Positions 1 to 8,400 of a stretch of DNA of 11,943 nucleotides are shown here, one piece after another. The DNA comes from Chlamydiia bacterium. Lineage in GTDB: Bacteria; Chlamydiota; Chlamydiia; Chlamydiales; Simkaniaceae. The translations under genes were made by a program, and so were the position numbers. Position 1 is the first letter of the stretch, and each line of letters opens with the position of its first letter. Below the pieces are notes generated by a model. The model saw nothing but the letters and a program-made list of their open reading frames with translations, was not told where the DNA came from and did not search any database. The stretch covers positions 1 through 11,943 of the forward strand of contig JAGROF010000067.1 in assembly GCA_020440405.1 (NCBI GenBank), given 5' to 3'.

Positions 1-11
1 GCGATTAAAGA

Positions 12-168
12 ACCTAAACAACTTCAAAACTTGGTTTTGGGCAACGCGAAAGCTTTCGGAATTCGTCGATTTTAAGTGGCGCAATATTAGTAATATAGGG
101 TCACTTAAAATCGGCGAATTACGGTGCTTTGGCGCAGTCGAAAATCCAACTTTTGAAGTTGTTTGGGT
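12..168. repeat. 157-bp imperfect palindrome centred on base 90
   Basis: Every paired position sums to 180. The outer arms 12-34 and 146-168 match at 21 of 23 positions, plus one G.T apposition (15/165) and one C/C mismatch (30/150). The inner arms 60-80 and 100-120 match at 19 of 21, and the two differences are G.T appositions (66/114 and 79/101). The segment 35-59 versus 121-145 is poorly paired, apart from short GCG and AAAGC matches that need small bulges. The core 84-89/91-96 is again perfectly symmetric. No open frame or gene is seen here. It could be a MITE-like mobile inverted repeat or a structured RNA. The pentamer AACCT occurs at 11-15 and 171-175, but the left copy overlaps the arm, so it is weak evidence of a target duplication. 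The symmetry is directly visible; its nature is inference. Confidence 0.8.
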
Positions 169-195
169 ATAACCTCCTGATGCATCTATAGGTGC

Positions 196-224
196 TAGAC
201 ATTTTTCTGAAGATAGGGTATGAT
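196..224 (+). promoter_or_regulatory. sigma70-type promoter of the rpmG-lol-ugd-ispA operon
   Basis: A -35 hexamer TAGACA (196-201; 5 of 6 to TTGACA) and a -10 hexamer TATGAT (219-224; 5 of 6 to TATAAT) are separated by exactly 17 bp. Transcription would begin near 231, leaving a leader of about 19 nt that carries the AAGGA ribosome site (236-240) of rpmG. All five downstream genes overlap, so this is probably the main promoter of the unit. The call is by consensus match only. Confidence 0.6.
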
Positions 225-249
225 TAGTTGGAAAAAAGGATTTTGAATT

Positions 250-411
250 ATGGCAAAGAAAGGCGCACGCGAAAAGATTCGATTAAAAAGCACAGAAAGT
301 GCTGAAACGTATTGGACATTTAAGAACAAACGAAACACTCCTGACCGGATTGAGTTAAAAAAGTTCGATAAAACCTTGAGACGCCACGTCGTTTTTAAAG
401 AAGCCAAGTGA
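250..411 (+). CDS. rpmG: 50S ribosomal protein L33
   Basis: The gene encodes a 53-residue basic protein beginning [10 protein letters not shown] and ending VVFKEAK. It matches bacterial L33 of the large ribosomal subunit, near the E site. Features typical of the family are the [20 protein letters not shown] stretch and the full family length (about 50-55 residues). It has no cysteines, so it is the zinc-independent (C-minus) form. The ATG is preceded by AAGGA at 236-240 with 9 nt spacing, and a consensus-like promoter lies just upstream. Its TGA stop overlaps the GTG start of the permease gene (GTGA, 4 nt), so the two are probably translationally coupled. From recall, L33 also precedes the lipoprotein-release genes in Chlamydia. 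Confidence 0.95.
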   Translation: MAKKGAREKIRLKSTESAETYWTFKNKRNTPDRIELKKFDKTLRRHVVFKEAK

Positions 412-2477
412 TTTTTGAATTTTCGATTGCCCGCAAGTACCTCATCCCGAGGAGAAGGCAGCTTTCGATGTCCCTAATTGCCCTGATGTCTGTCGGGGTT
501 ATTTCGCTCGTTGTTTGGCTTGTCCTTGTCTTCCTATCTGTGACAGACGGGATCGAAAAGAATTGGCTCAAAAAACTCACCTCTTTGAATGCTCCGATTC
601 AGATCACTCCTACCGAAGACTATTATCATTCCTATTATTATCAAATCGATAGTGTCAGTAATGCTTCTGATTACCGATATAAAAGCATTGGTGAAAAAGC
701 TTCAGCCCTCCTGACAGATCCCTACAATGCGTATGAAGATCAAGAAATCCCCAAGCGGTGGCCTGAAAAGGTGAGCCATGCCGATGGGACTCCAAAGGAT
801 CTTGTCAAAGATGTATTTGGGATTTTGGATCGCTTTAATCTAAGTGCACAGGATTATGAAGTATCGGGAGCTGTACTCAAGCTCCGCATGGTCCGCCCTC
901 AAGGGGTTTTGTTCTCCTCATCTCAAGAACGTGGACAAGGATATTTAACGCAGGTCTCCTACATTTCCTCGTTTAGTGGAAAAAGTCCTCTCCTCACAAA
1001 ACTCATTGAAACGCCTCGGGTGGAAGATCTGAACCACCTATTCTTTTTAACTGATGTATCAATGAGTGGAGTCAGTGAAGAAACTCCCGAAGCAGTTCAG
1101 CAGGTTTCTATCACAGAATTTCAGACGCGCTTGCATTCCCTTCTCAGCCATGTCGAGATCCAAGAAATGAAGACCTCTTCTCACCGCTGGCAAGCTTTAT
1201 CCTCTCTTCTTCCAGAGGGGGAAGCGTTTGATGTCTATGGTTCCATCAAAAATGGGATGGTGAGTCAAGTGGTTTTCCCCCTGGATAAAAAAGAGGGAAA
1301 TGGAAAGCTTCAAAAAAAACAAGGACGCCTCCATTACGTGGGGAAGGATGGAAGCAGTCATATCGTTAGCTTTGCAGTGCCCCTCTTTATTGAAGGGCGC
1401 TTGACAATGGACGCCACGCTTTCTCCTTATGATCTCAAAGGGATCCAATCCCTTCAGGATCTCCGCTTTCAGGTGAAAGCCGTACTTCAAGGAAAGCCCC
1501 TTTCTGGGCAAATTCCTTGGGATGGAATTGAAATTTCAAAAGCACGCGTGACCCAGCATTTCGAGAAAACACCCGATATCATGCCTCCTTGGCCCTATAC
1601 GGTAGGTGAAGAAACCTTTCTCCCAAAGGGAGCTGTTCCAGGAGCTGTCCTTCCCAAACATTTCCAGAATAATCAGGTTCGATTAGGCGATATCGGATAT
1701 TTCTCTTACGGAGCTGCAACAAGTAGTTCGGTGCAAGAGCAGCGCCTTCCTGTGCGTGTGGTGGGCTTTTATGACCCGGGGGTCATGGCGATCGGAGCCA
1801 AAGTCATTTTAACAGATTCAGAACTTGTACATGCGATCAATGCATCATCACAATCTCTCTATGATCCCAATATGGTGAATGGAATCCAAGTTTATTTAGA
1901 CGACTTAGGCAGTGCAAAAGGGATCAAGGAAAAGCTAGAAGCTGCGTTTGATCAGGCTGGGCTTTCCCCTTATTGGAAAATCACAACTTTCCATGAATAT
2001 GATTTTGCAAAAGACCTTTTGCAGCAGTTTCAAAGCGATAAGTATCTATTCACAATGATTGGGGGGATTGTCTTGATTGTGGCATGCAGTAACATCATTT
2101 CCCTCCTTGTCATTCTTGTAAATGATAAGAAGCGGGAGATTGCCATTTTAAGTGCCATGGGAGCTTCGAAGAAAAGCATTGCGCTGATCTTTACCCTTTG
2201 TGGAGGAATCATGGGAACACTAGGGACTTTAATGGGGACGGGAGCGGCTATCTTAACTCTTCACAATATCGATAGTGTCGTGAGTTTCTTAAGTTTCTTG
2301 CAGGGACACGAAGCGTTTAATGTGGTCTTCTATGGAAAATCTCTTCCCAATCAATTGAGCCACCATGCCCTCACATTTATTTTGATTGCAACCCCCTTAA
2401 TTTCCTTGTTAGCGGGTCTTGTGCCTGCGGTTAAAGCAACGAAGCTTCACCCTTCACACATCTTGAGGTCCGAATAA
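408..2477 (+). CDS. lolE: LolC/LolE-family lipoprotein-releasing ABC permease with enlarged external domain
   Basis: This 689-residue inner-membrane permease of the FtsX/MacB type should, with LolD, extract mature lipoproteins from the inner membrane and pass them to a periplasmic carrier. The N-terminus ([18 protein letters not shown]) resembles LolC/E and is followed by membrane segment 1 at about residues 20-45. A soluble domain of about 500 residues follows (about 46-545). The C-terminal FtsX-like part has three further membrane segments near 548-571, 593-616 and 658-681, with the coupling stretch [15 protein letters not shown] between the first two and the usual ending [16 protein letters not shown]. 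LolC/E proteins are usually about 400-415 residues, so this one is about 280 longer, all in the external domain. The GTG start is chosen because it overlaps the rpmG stop and gives the family N-terminus; its ribosome site is weak. Only one permease gene is present, so a homodimer is inferred. LolC and LolE cannot be told apart here. Confidence 0.85.
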   Translation: MIFEFSIARKYLIPRRRQLSMSLIALMSVGVISLVVWLVLVFLSVTDGIEKNWLKKLTSLNAPIQITPTEDYYHSYYYQIDSVSNASDYRYKSIGEKASALLTDPYNAYEDQEIPKRWPEKVSHADGTPKDLVKDVFGILDRFNLSAQDYEVSGAVLKLRMVRPQGVLFSSSQERGQGYLTQVSYISSFSGKSPLLTKLIETPRVEDLNHLFFLTDVSMSGVSEETPEAVQQVSITEFQTRLHSLLSHVEIQEMKTSSHRWQALSSLLPEGEAFDVYGSIKNGMVSQVVFPLDKKEGNGKLQKKQGRLHYVGKDGSSHIVSFAVPLFIEGRLTMDATLSPYDLKGIQSLQDLRFQVKAVLQGKPLSGQIPWDGIEISKARVTQHFEKTPDIMPPWPYTVGEETFLPKGAVPGAVLPKHFQNNQVRLGDIGYFSYGAATSSSVQEQRLPVRVVGFYDPGVMAIGAKVILTDSELVHAINASSQSLYDPNMVNGIQVYLDDLGSAKGIKEKLEAAFDQAGLSPYWKITTFHEYDFAKDLLQQFQSDKYLFTMIGGIVLIVACSNIISLLVILVNDKKREIAILSAMGASKKSIALIFTLCGGIMGTLGTLMGTGAAILTLHNIDSVVSFLSFLQGHEAFNVVFYGKSLPNQLSHHALTFILIATPLISLLAGLVPAVKATKLHPSHILRSE

Positions 2478-3136
2478 TGCCTGTTCTTGTTGCCAAAGAC
2501 CTGAAGAAAGAGTTTCTCCATCCCTCACGGTGTGAGATTCTAAAGGGAGTATCGCTAACGGTGAATCCAGGAGAAACGGTTGCCATCATGGGGCCTTCTG
2601 GGGTGGGGAAAAGTACACTCCTCCATATTCTAGGCACTTTGGATGCTCCAAGCAGCGGCTCTCTTGAAATTGCTGGGAAGAATGCTTTGGGAGATCAAGG
2701 CCCTTACCTCAGAAACCAGCATATTGGATTTGTCTTTCAAAACTACAATCTTTTAGATGAATATTCTGTCTTAGAAAATGTCTTAATGCCAAGCCGCATT
2801 GGACGGAGAGGAGCCCGCGAAGAAGATGCCAAACAGCTATTAACCGATGTCGGCCTTGAAGGTCACTTTCACCATCTTGCCAAACAACTTTCTGGAGGGG
2901 AAAAACAACGGGCTGCTATTGCCAGAGCTCTGTGTAACCACCCAGATCTTATCCTTGCGGATGAACCCTCAGGAAACCTCGACGACACCAATTCAGCAAA
3001 GATCCATAACATTCTGATTCAAGCGGCAAAAAAACTTCGTAAAGGATTAATTGTCGTCACCCATAACCACGCCCTTGCAAAGCAGTGTGACTTTATCTAT
3101 ACTCTGCATGAAGGAATACTGGAGAAAGGGTCATGA
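2477..3136 (+). CDS. lolD: LolD-type ABC transporter ATPase
   Basis: This 219-residue cytoplasmic ATPase is of normal length for LolD and drives lipoprotein release by the permease encoded just upstream. All motifs are present: Walker A GPSGVGKS (39-46), Q-loop Q88 in FVFQNYNLL, signature LSGGE (138-142), Walker B LILADEP (158-164), D-loop SGNLDD and switch His196 in VVTHNH. The MacB/LolD/FtsE subgroup is supported by FVFQNYNLLDEYSVLENV and ADEPSGNLDD. The ATG overlaps the permease stop by one base (TAATG), with GAGG at 2465-2468 as ribosome site. Its stop overlaps the ugd start (ATGA). The position next to a LolE-type permease favours lipoprotein release over macrolide export or cell division. 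Confidence 0.92.
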   Translation: MPVLVAKDLKKEFLHPSRCEILKGVSLTVNPGETVAIMGPSGVGKSTLLHILGTLDAPSSGSLEIAGKNALGDQGPYLRNQHIGFVFQNYNLLDEYSVLENVLMPSRIGRRGAREEDAKQLLTDVGLEGHFHHLAKQLSGGEKQRAAIARALCNHPDLILADEPSGNLDDTNSAKIHNILIQAAKKLRKGLIVVTHNHALAKQCDFIYTLHEGILEKGS

Positions 3137-4554
3137 GTGATATCGTTGTCATTGGCGTTGGATATGTTGGACTTGTCACAGGAACATGTTTTGCGGAGAT
3201 GGGACACACCGTCACTTGTATCGACATCGACAAATCGAAGATCGAAAAGTTAAAAAAAGGAACAATTCCCTTCTATGAGCCGGGACTCAAAGAGCTTGTC
3301 GAGCGGAACCAAAAGGGGAAACGATTACAGTTTTCAACAAGTTATGAAGATGTTCAAAACGCAAAAGCCTGCTTCATTGCTGTCGGCACTCCTGAAGGAA
3401 AAACAGGAAAGGCCGACCTTTCCCAGGTAGAAGCAGCGGCGCAGGCCATTGGAAAGCACCTCCGCCACTATACCGTGATTGTCAACAAATCAACAGCTCC
3501 AGTGGGAACGGTGAAGCTCTTAAAAGGACTCATTCGTGACCATTTAGAAGAAGACATTCCTTTTGATGTTGTGTCTTGCCCGGAATTCTTAAAGGAAGGG
3601 TCTGCCATTGACGACTGCATGAAACCCGATCGGATTATTATTGGAAGCGATAGTGAAAAAGCCACGCGGGTTCTCAAGCGTCTGTACTCTTCTTTTACGT
3701 TCAATCATGATCGGATACTCATCATGGATATCGAATCAGCCGAGCTGACAAAGTATGCCTCTAATGCCATGCTTGCTACCCGCATCTCCTTCATGAATGA
3801 ACTATCTTGGATGTGTGAAAAGGTGGGCGCAAATATCAATGCCGTCCGCAAAGGAATGAGCGCAGACCACCGCATTGGCTACCATTTTTTATATGCAGGA
3901 GCAGGCTATGGGGGATCGTGCTTCCCTAAGGATATTCGGGCGCTTTGCGCGCTCTCTGCTGAACTTAAGTGTGAGACTCCCCTGCTTGAAGCTGTGGAAG
4001 CAATTAATGAAAAACAAAAAAAACGCCTTTCAAAACGGATCTCTGACTATTTTTCTAAGAAAGGGGGAATCCAAGGAAAAACAATTGCCATTTGGGGGCT
4101 TGCCTTTAAGCCAAATACCGATGACATGCGAGATGCTCCTTCTCTGACTCTGATCCATTCTCTGCTCAAAAAAGGGGCCATCCTCCGCTTATATGATCCC
4201 ATTGCAATGCCCAATGCAAAAAAGGCTTTGAAAGGAGAAGAAAATCTCCGGTTTTGCATCAGCGAGTATCAAGCTGCACAACATGCTGATGCCATTGTCC
4301 TCGTAACTGAATGGAAACAATTTCGCTTCGTGAATTTAAATACAGTTTTATCTAAAATGCGAGGCAATGCATTTTTTGATGGGCGGAATCAATACCACCC
4401 TAAGGAGATGGCAGCAAAGGGGTACCGCTATTTTGGCATTGGAGTCCCTCCTACTCCAGCTGCACTCCTGAGCGAGCTCCGCTCGATCAACGCTAAAAAA
4501 AGCAAACGGTATGACGATCACAGACTCCTCAACGACCCTGCGCTCTTTGATTAA
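3133..4554 (+). CDS. ugd: UDP-glucose 6-dehydrogenase
   Basis: This enzyme oxidises UDP-glucose to UDP-glucuronate with two NAD+, a precursor for surface polysaccharides and sugar-modified lipids. It has 473 residues, slightly longer than the usual 430-450. The N-terminal Rossmann fold starts with GVGYVGLVTGTCFAEMGH, and D31/D33 follow the second strand. STAPVGT lies at 120-126 and EFLKEG at 151-156. Lys207 and Asn211 lie in ELTKYASN. The catalytic Cys263 is in GGSCFPKD, with Asp267 nearby. The C-terminal UDP-binding domain has GLAFKPNTDDMRDAPS (322-337). The last 30 or so residues form a charged tail, and the ispA frame begins inside it. It starts 4 nt inside lolD, with GGAG at 3121-3124. 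Related UDP-ManNAc dehydrogenases share the fold, but the motif details favour Ugd/TuaD. Confidence 0.93.
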   Translation: MSDIVVIGVGYVGLVTGTCFAEMGHTVTCIDIDKSKIEKLKKGTIPFYEPGLKELVERNQKGKRLQFSTSYEDVQNAKACFIAVGTPEGKTGKADLSQVEAAAQAIGKHLRHYTVIVNKSTAPVGTVKLLKGLIRDHLEEDIPFDVVSCPEFLKEGSAIDDCMKPDRIIIGSDSEKATRVLKRLYSSFTFNHDRILIMDIESAELTKYASNAMLATRISFMNELSWMCEKVGANINAVRKGMSADHRIGYHFLYAGAGYGGSCFPKDIRALCALSAELKCETPLLEAVEAINEKQKKRLSKRISDYFSKKGGIQGKTIAIWGLAFKPNTDDMRDAPSLTLIHSLLKKGAILRLYDPIAMPNAKKALKGEENLRFCISEYQAAQHADAIVLVTEWKQFRFVNLNTVLSKMRGNAFFDGRNQYHPKEMAAKGYRYFGIGVPPTPAALLSELRSINAKKSKRYDDHRLLNDPALFD

Positions 4555-5350
4555 CGAGCGCCTAGAAGCCCTTCTTCCCAAGCGAGAAGGATTACACTTT
4601 CTCCTCTTTGAAGGAGCACATTATTCCTTAATGCTTCCCGGAAAACGCCTCCGCCCCCTCTTTCTCCTTTCTTGCCTCAAAGACTTTAGCGCCCCTATTG
4701 AAAAGGGGCTAGACGTCGCATGTGCTCTTGAGATGATCCATACCTACTCTCTCATTCACGATGATCTTCCCTGTATGGATGATGACGATCTCCGAAGGGG
4801 AAAGCCTGCGCTCCATAAAGTGTACGGGGAAGGACAGGCAATCCTTGTCGGAGACTTTCTCCTCACCTACGCCTTTGAAATCCTCGCCACCTGTGGGGCT
4901 CCCCAAGAAGTGACAGCTCTTATTGCAAAAGCTGCAGGGGGGCATGGAATGATTGGAGGACAACTGGTCGATATCCTGTTTGAAGGAAAAAGCATTGACT
5001 GGGAGATCCTTCAATTCATGTACCTGGGGAAAACTGCAGCCTTATTTAGTGCAGCGCTTGAATGTGGCGCCCTTCTCAGTGGCGCCTCAGACATTGAGCA
5101 AGCCGCTTTAAAAGAATGTGGCGCCCTCTTTGGGATGGCATTCCAAATGCAAGACGATATCTTAGATGTCACCTCAGACACAGAAACGCTGGGAAAACCT
5201 GCCGGTAGCGACGCTGCTCAAGGAAAGTCAAACGTTGTCACCCTCCTTGGCCTTGAAAAAGCCCAAGCCCTGGCGCAAGAATATCACCAAAAAGCCCTAG
5301 ATGTTCTCCCCTTGCACTGTCACACCATCAAAAGCTTACTAACCCTCTAG
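4511..5350 (+). CDS. ispA: short-chain polyprenyl diphosphate synthase, IspA-type (farnesyl/geranylgeranyl)
   Basis: This 279-residue trans-prenyltransferase condenses isopentenyl diphosphate with allylic primers in the cytoplasm, feeding quinone and lipid-carrier synthesis. GKRLRP is at 44-49. The first aspartate-rich motif is DDLPCMDDDD at 84-93, with the two-residue insertion and Tyr79 five residues before it, as in bacterial type II farnesyl diphosphate synthases. GGQLVDI is at 149-155, KTAALF at 174-179, and the second motif DDILD at 215-219 is followed by GKPAGSD. Product length (C15 or C20) cannot be fixed from sequence. The ATG at 4511 lies 44 nt inside ugd with no clear ribosome site, so translation is probably coupled; TTG at 4547 is an alternative start giving an 8-nt overlap. 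The C-terminus (KSLLTL) looks a few residues short of the usual YIV(N/E)R ending. Confidence 0.9.
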   Translation: MTITDSSTTLRSLINERLEALLPKREGLHFLLFEGAHYSLMLPGKRLRPLFLLSCLKDFSAPIEKGLDVACALEMIHTYSLIHDDLPCMDDDDLRRGKPALHKVYGEGQAILVGDFLLTYAFEILATCGAPQEVTALIAKAAGGHGMIGGQLVDILFEGKSIDWEILQFMYLGKTAALFSAALECGALLSGASDIEQAALKECGALFGMAFQMQDDILDVTSDTETLGKPAGSDAAQGKSNVVTLLGLEKAQALAQEYHQKALDVLPLHCHTIKSLLTL

Positions 5351-5355
5351 AGGGT
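5342..5355. repeat. 14-bp perfect palindrome spanning the ispA stop codon
   Basis: The sequence ACCCTCTAGAGGGT reads the same on both strands, and the ispA TAG stop (5348-5350) lies within it. It would form only a 5-bp stem with a 4-base loop, and no T-run follows on the plus strand, so it is unlikely to terminate transcription alone. It may be chance. Confidence 0.3.
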
Positions 5356-5385
5356 GTCGCCCACGAGCTGAATCCTCTAAGTAAG

Positions 5386-5447
5386 AAAAAAACCACCGAG
5401 AGCACAGAGAGATTTTTTTCTCTGTGTCCTCTGTGCTCTCGGTGGTT
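5386..5447 (-). terminator. rho-independent terminator of the giant gene, between convergent units
   Basis: A perfect 19-bp inverted repeat pairs 5391-5409 with 5429-5447 around a 19-nt loop. Read leftward, the stem comes right after the giant gene's TAA stop (5457-5459) and runs into seven consecutive U (5392-5386), then CUU. That is a strong intrinsic terminator for the minus strand. On the plus strand the stem is followed by CAACAGTATT, without a T-run, so for the operon it would act only as a weak terminator or as a 3' end stabiliser. A seven-T run lies in the loop (5413-5419), and a smaller alternative hairpin can form there. The sequence is built from repeated CTCTGTG-like units. Confidence 0.8.
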
Positions 5448-5456
5448 CAACAGTAT

Positions 5457-8400
5457 TTAGACTCTAACGAGATCAGGCTCACGTACACGGTCTTGAAGAC
5501 GGAAGAAGAGCTCTTGAAGATTCGAGCGGTCATACTTCTCTTTGGGGTGATGTGCATAAGCCACCGGTTCAAAGAAGTTGATGATCCGATCGGCTCCTCT
5601 ATGTGTTGCCCATCTTTCAACCACCTCTAGCTCAGCTTCAGTATAATTGGTGTATCCTGCCATCAATTTACATTGAGCACGTGCTCGCTTCATTACATAG
5701 GTATTTACATCGTCTTCCGTAACGGCGTTTGCTCCAGTTGCTGCAATGATACCGGTATGCACATCAATAAGCGCGATTTTAACGTTAGGATCAATAGCCT
5801 TATCTGTGCTGGGTCTGAATAAGGTTTGACCTAAGTGGCGACTACCAAAGACACTAGCACCTTCTAAATGTTCTCGATCTTCTTTAAGCTTTCCTCTCCA
5901 GAACTCTGCTTCTTCTTGATCGACAAGAATGATCTTTTGCTGCGCTCCATTTTGAACAAGAAGGGCCTCAAAAATTGGCTTCTGCCGGTCTCCAAATGGT
6001 TCAAGAACGCGCCCACGCACGCTACTTGAAAAGACCTTAAACATATTCCATGAGCAGCAGATTGCAGGAGATAGGGTCTCTGCAAAGGCGCGAATGGCTT
6101 CGCTTTCTGCAAGCTTTAATCCCTCACTCAACTGGAAGAGAGGAGGAGTATATCCTCGGTAACGCCCCATTCTGGAGAATCCATCGCGTGGGTTCATTAG
6201 ATGAAACCACTGATCCAAGTTGGTGGGATCTATCGTCGACGACCAACGAATATCTTCATCGGGAGGCACAGGATGCTCATCTTCAAGTCCAGCCTGTTGC
6301 AAGTTGTTAACCTCTTCGATTTGCTCTTGCTGCTCTTCTTCTTCTGCTTCATTTTGAACCTGCACTTGAACAACTCTTCCCATAGCTGTAATCGCATCGG
6401 TTGAAAGCCCTTCTGTGCGACTATAGGCTTGGACCTGCTGAGCAGCTTGAGCTCTGTCTTGTGCCACAATGGCATTTAGCTGCGCCTCAATTTCAGCCAC
6501 TTCTTCTACGGTAAAGTAATGGGTTTGCACTTGCTGGAGCACACGATTTTTGAGGATTGCAAGAGGATTCTCTTCTCTCCCTTCCTCAGAATCAAAGAAG
6601 GACGCTAGATACGCCCTTACTCCCAACTGAAGGAAGGCAGCATAACGTGTTGCAACTGGCCCTCGATCGGCTGCATGCTCAATCTTTGCAATAACTCGAC
6701 TTTGAACCACTTTGTAAAGCTCCTCAGCAAGCTTGAAGCGTCTTCCTTCGATGACCTCAGTGAGGCTCGCATTGAGCTCTCTGAGATCCTCAGGAGAAAA
6801 GACCGGTGTGCCACCGATTTGTTTTGTGACAAGTTGGGCAATCAGACGATCACGCATTGCTCTAAGCGCCACATTGCTATCGACTGAAACTCTTAAAAAT
6901 CCATAGAGATCTACCGGATTATCTGAAACATCGGTGACAAGGACATCTGTAAACGCGCGGAAGATGGCGATCATTTGCTCAACAGACCGTGCCCTCACTG
7001 CTTTTTCAATGATCGCATGCTTGACTTGGCTTTCTACTTTACGACACTTGATAAAGAATGTTCGCTTGCTTCTTGCTTTGAATCCATTAGCTCCCAAGAA
7101 TCTTCCACACTCACGTATTGTGGGAATGCGCTCTTCGTCAATGATTCTACTTCTCACATGAGGAGTCATAGCAATGATCTGTTTTTGACCACGCTTTTCG
7201 ATTCCCCTTGCACGGTACTGCGCCTGATCTGTCTCTTTTTCAAACGTTGTTGTTTCTCCAACCGTGTGGAGAATCACTGCTCCGTCTTTCAAAGGAACGT
7301 TCGCTGCATATGTATGAATCTCATCGAAAATCACCACATATTCTTCAGGTGTAACTCGACTGTCAGCAAGAGCAAGAACTCCTGCTGCTGTTAGAATCAT
7401 AGGGCGGTCTTTCTGGAAGAATACCACCCCTTTGACATCGGTCCGTACGTCTCGGATTCCAACCCAAACCTTTCGCGCAACCTCTTCAGGAGTGAGTCCA
7501 TTCAGTGTCGCTCCTCGATCAGTGATTGCCTGATGCATACGGCTAAGATTAAAGAACCCTTGAATCACATCGGTTTCTAAAACCTCCTCAGGGGCACTTC
7601 GACTGAAAACACGTACTTCCTTAGTCCGGGCCTCAAAGGTGTGTAAACTTTGCCCTAAAATTCCTTCTCGCGCAACCGCTTTCGTCTCTTCCGGAAGAAG
7701 CTCTTCTTCAGGCGTTCCGGTATGCATCCGAAGGACTTTAGCGAGATTCATTATATCCTGCCCATTACTCTCTAAGAGCTTGGGATAGTATTTGATTGCG
7801 GGTCGGACAAATTCACGCACATAAGCTAGGGTGACTACGTCACTTTGTCGCAACTGCTCAATAACCTCTGCATCAACCTCTTCTCCAATTGAGAAAAGTT
7901 CTACGCCTGGACAAAGGACTTCTCTAAACTGCCTAGCAACATCGGTATTGTCCTGGTGAATCCCTCGCTCTTTTGCCTCTTTCTCGGCGTTCGATTGGAG
8001 ATAACGAATCATTCGGATCACTTGTTCATCGTTTAAGCGGTCTTTTGCAAACAGAACACAGGAAGCAACAAATGTTTTGAAAGGGAGTAAAAAGTCTGCC
8101 TCTTCAACGGTCCCCATGTTTCCTTCACTAGGTTTTCCGTATTGAACATCTATATCTCTTTCTTCCCCACCTACTTTATTGTCTGCTGATGCCTTGTTAA
8201 AGTGTTTGTGAGGGAGCTCTTCAAGCGTCTTAGGTATAATGACCATTAATGCTCCTCGCATCATGCAAAGCGTTTTGTACTGAGGATGCTTAACCGCACA
8301 AAGAGGAATCTCTTCCGAGCGCCCACAGAGATACGCTGCAATTGCATCGCGGTGTTCAACGGGAATCTCAAGCTGAGAGAGTGCCACAAGCTTCGCAGCA

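Noticed and set aside
11..175. AACCT at 11-15 and 171-175 as a target-site duplication flanking a mobile element
   Set aside because: The left copy overlaps the palindrome arm and a five-base match is likely by chance; it was noted only as weak support.
1..249. tRNA or small protein gene upstream of rpmG
   Set aside because: No cloverleaf, anticodon arm or credible start with ribosome site was seen; the palindrome and promoter account for most of the region.
195..407. Minus-strand 70-codon frame over the rpmG region
   Set aside because: It is antisense to the clearly recognised L33 gene and its promoter, with no recognisable product.
5424..5630. Plus-strand 68-codon frame starting in the terminator hairpin
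   Set aside because: It starts inside the hairpin loop and right arm and overlaps the end of the giant gene; no ribosome site or family resemblance.
6975..7394. Plus-strand open frame of 139 codons
   Set aside because: It lies wholly antisense to the ATPase core of the giant gene, is Cys/Phe/Leu-rich and lacks family features; it is a shadow frame.
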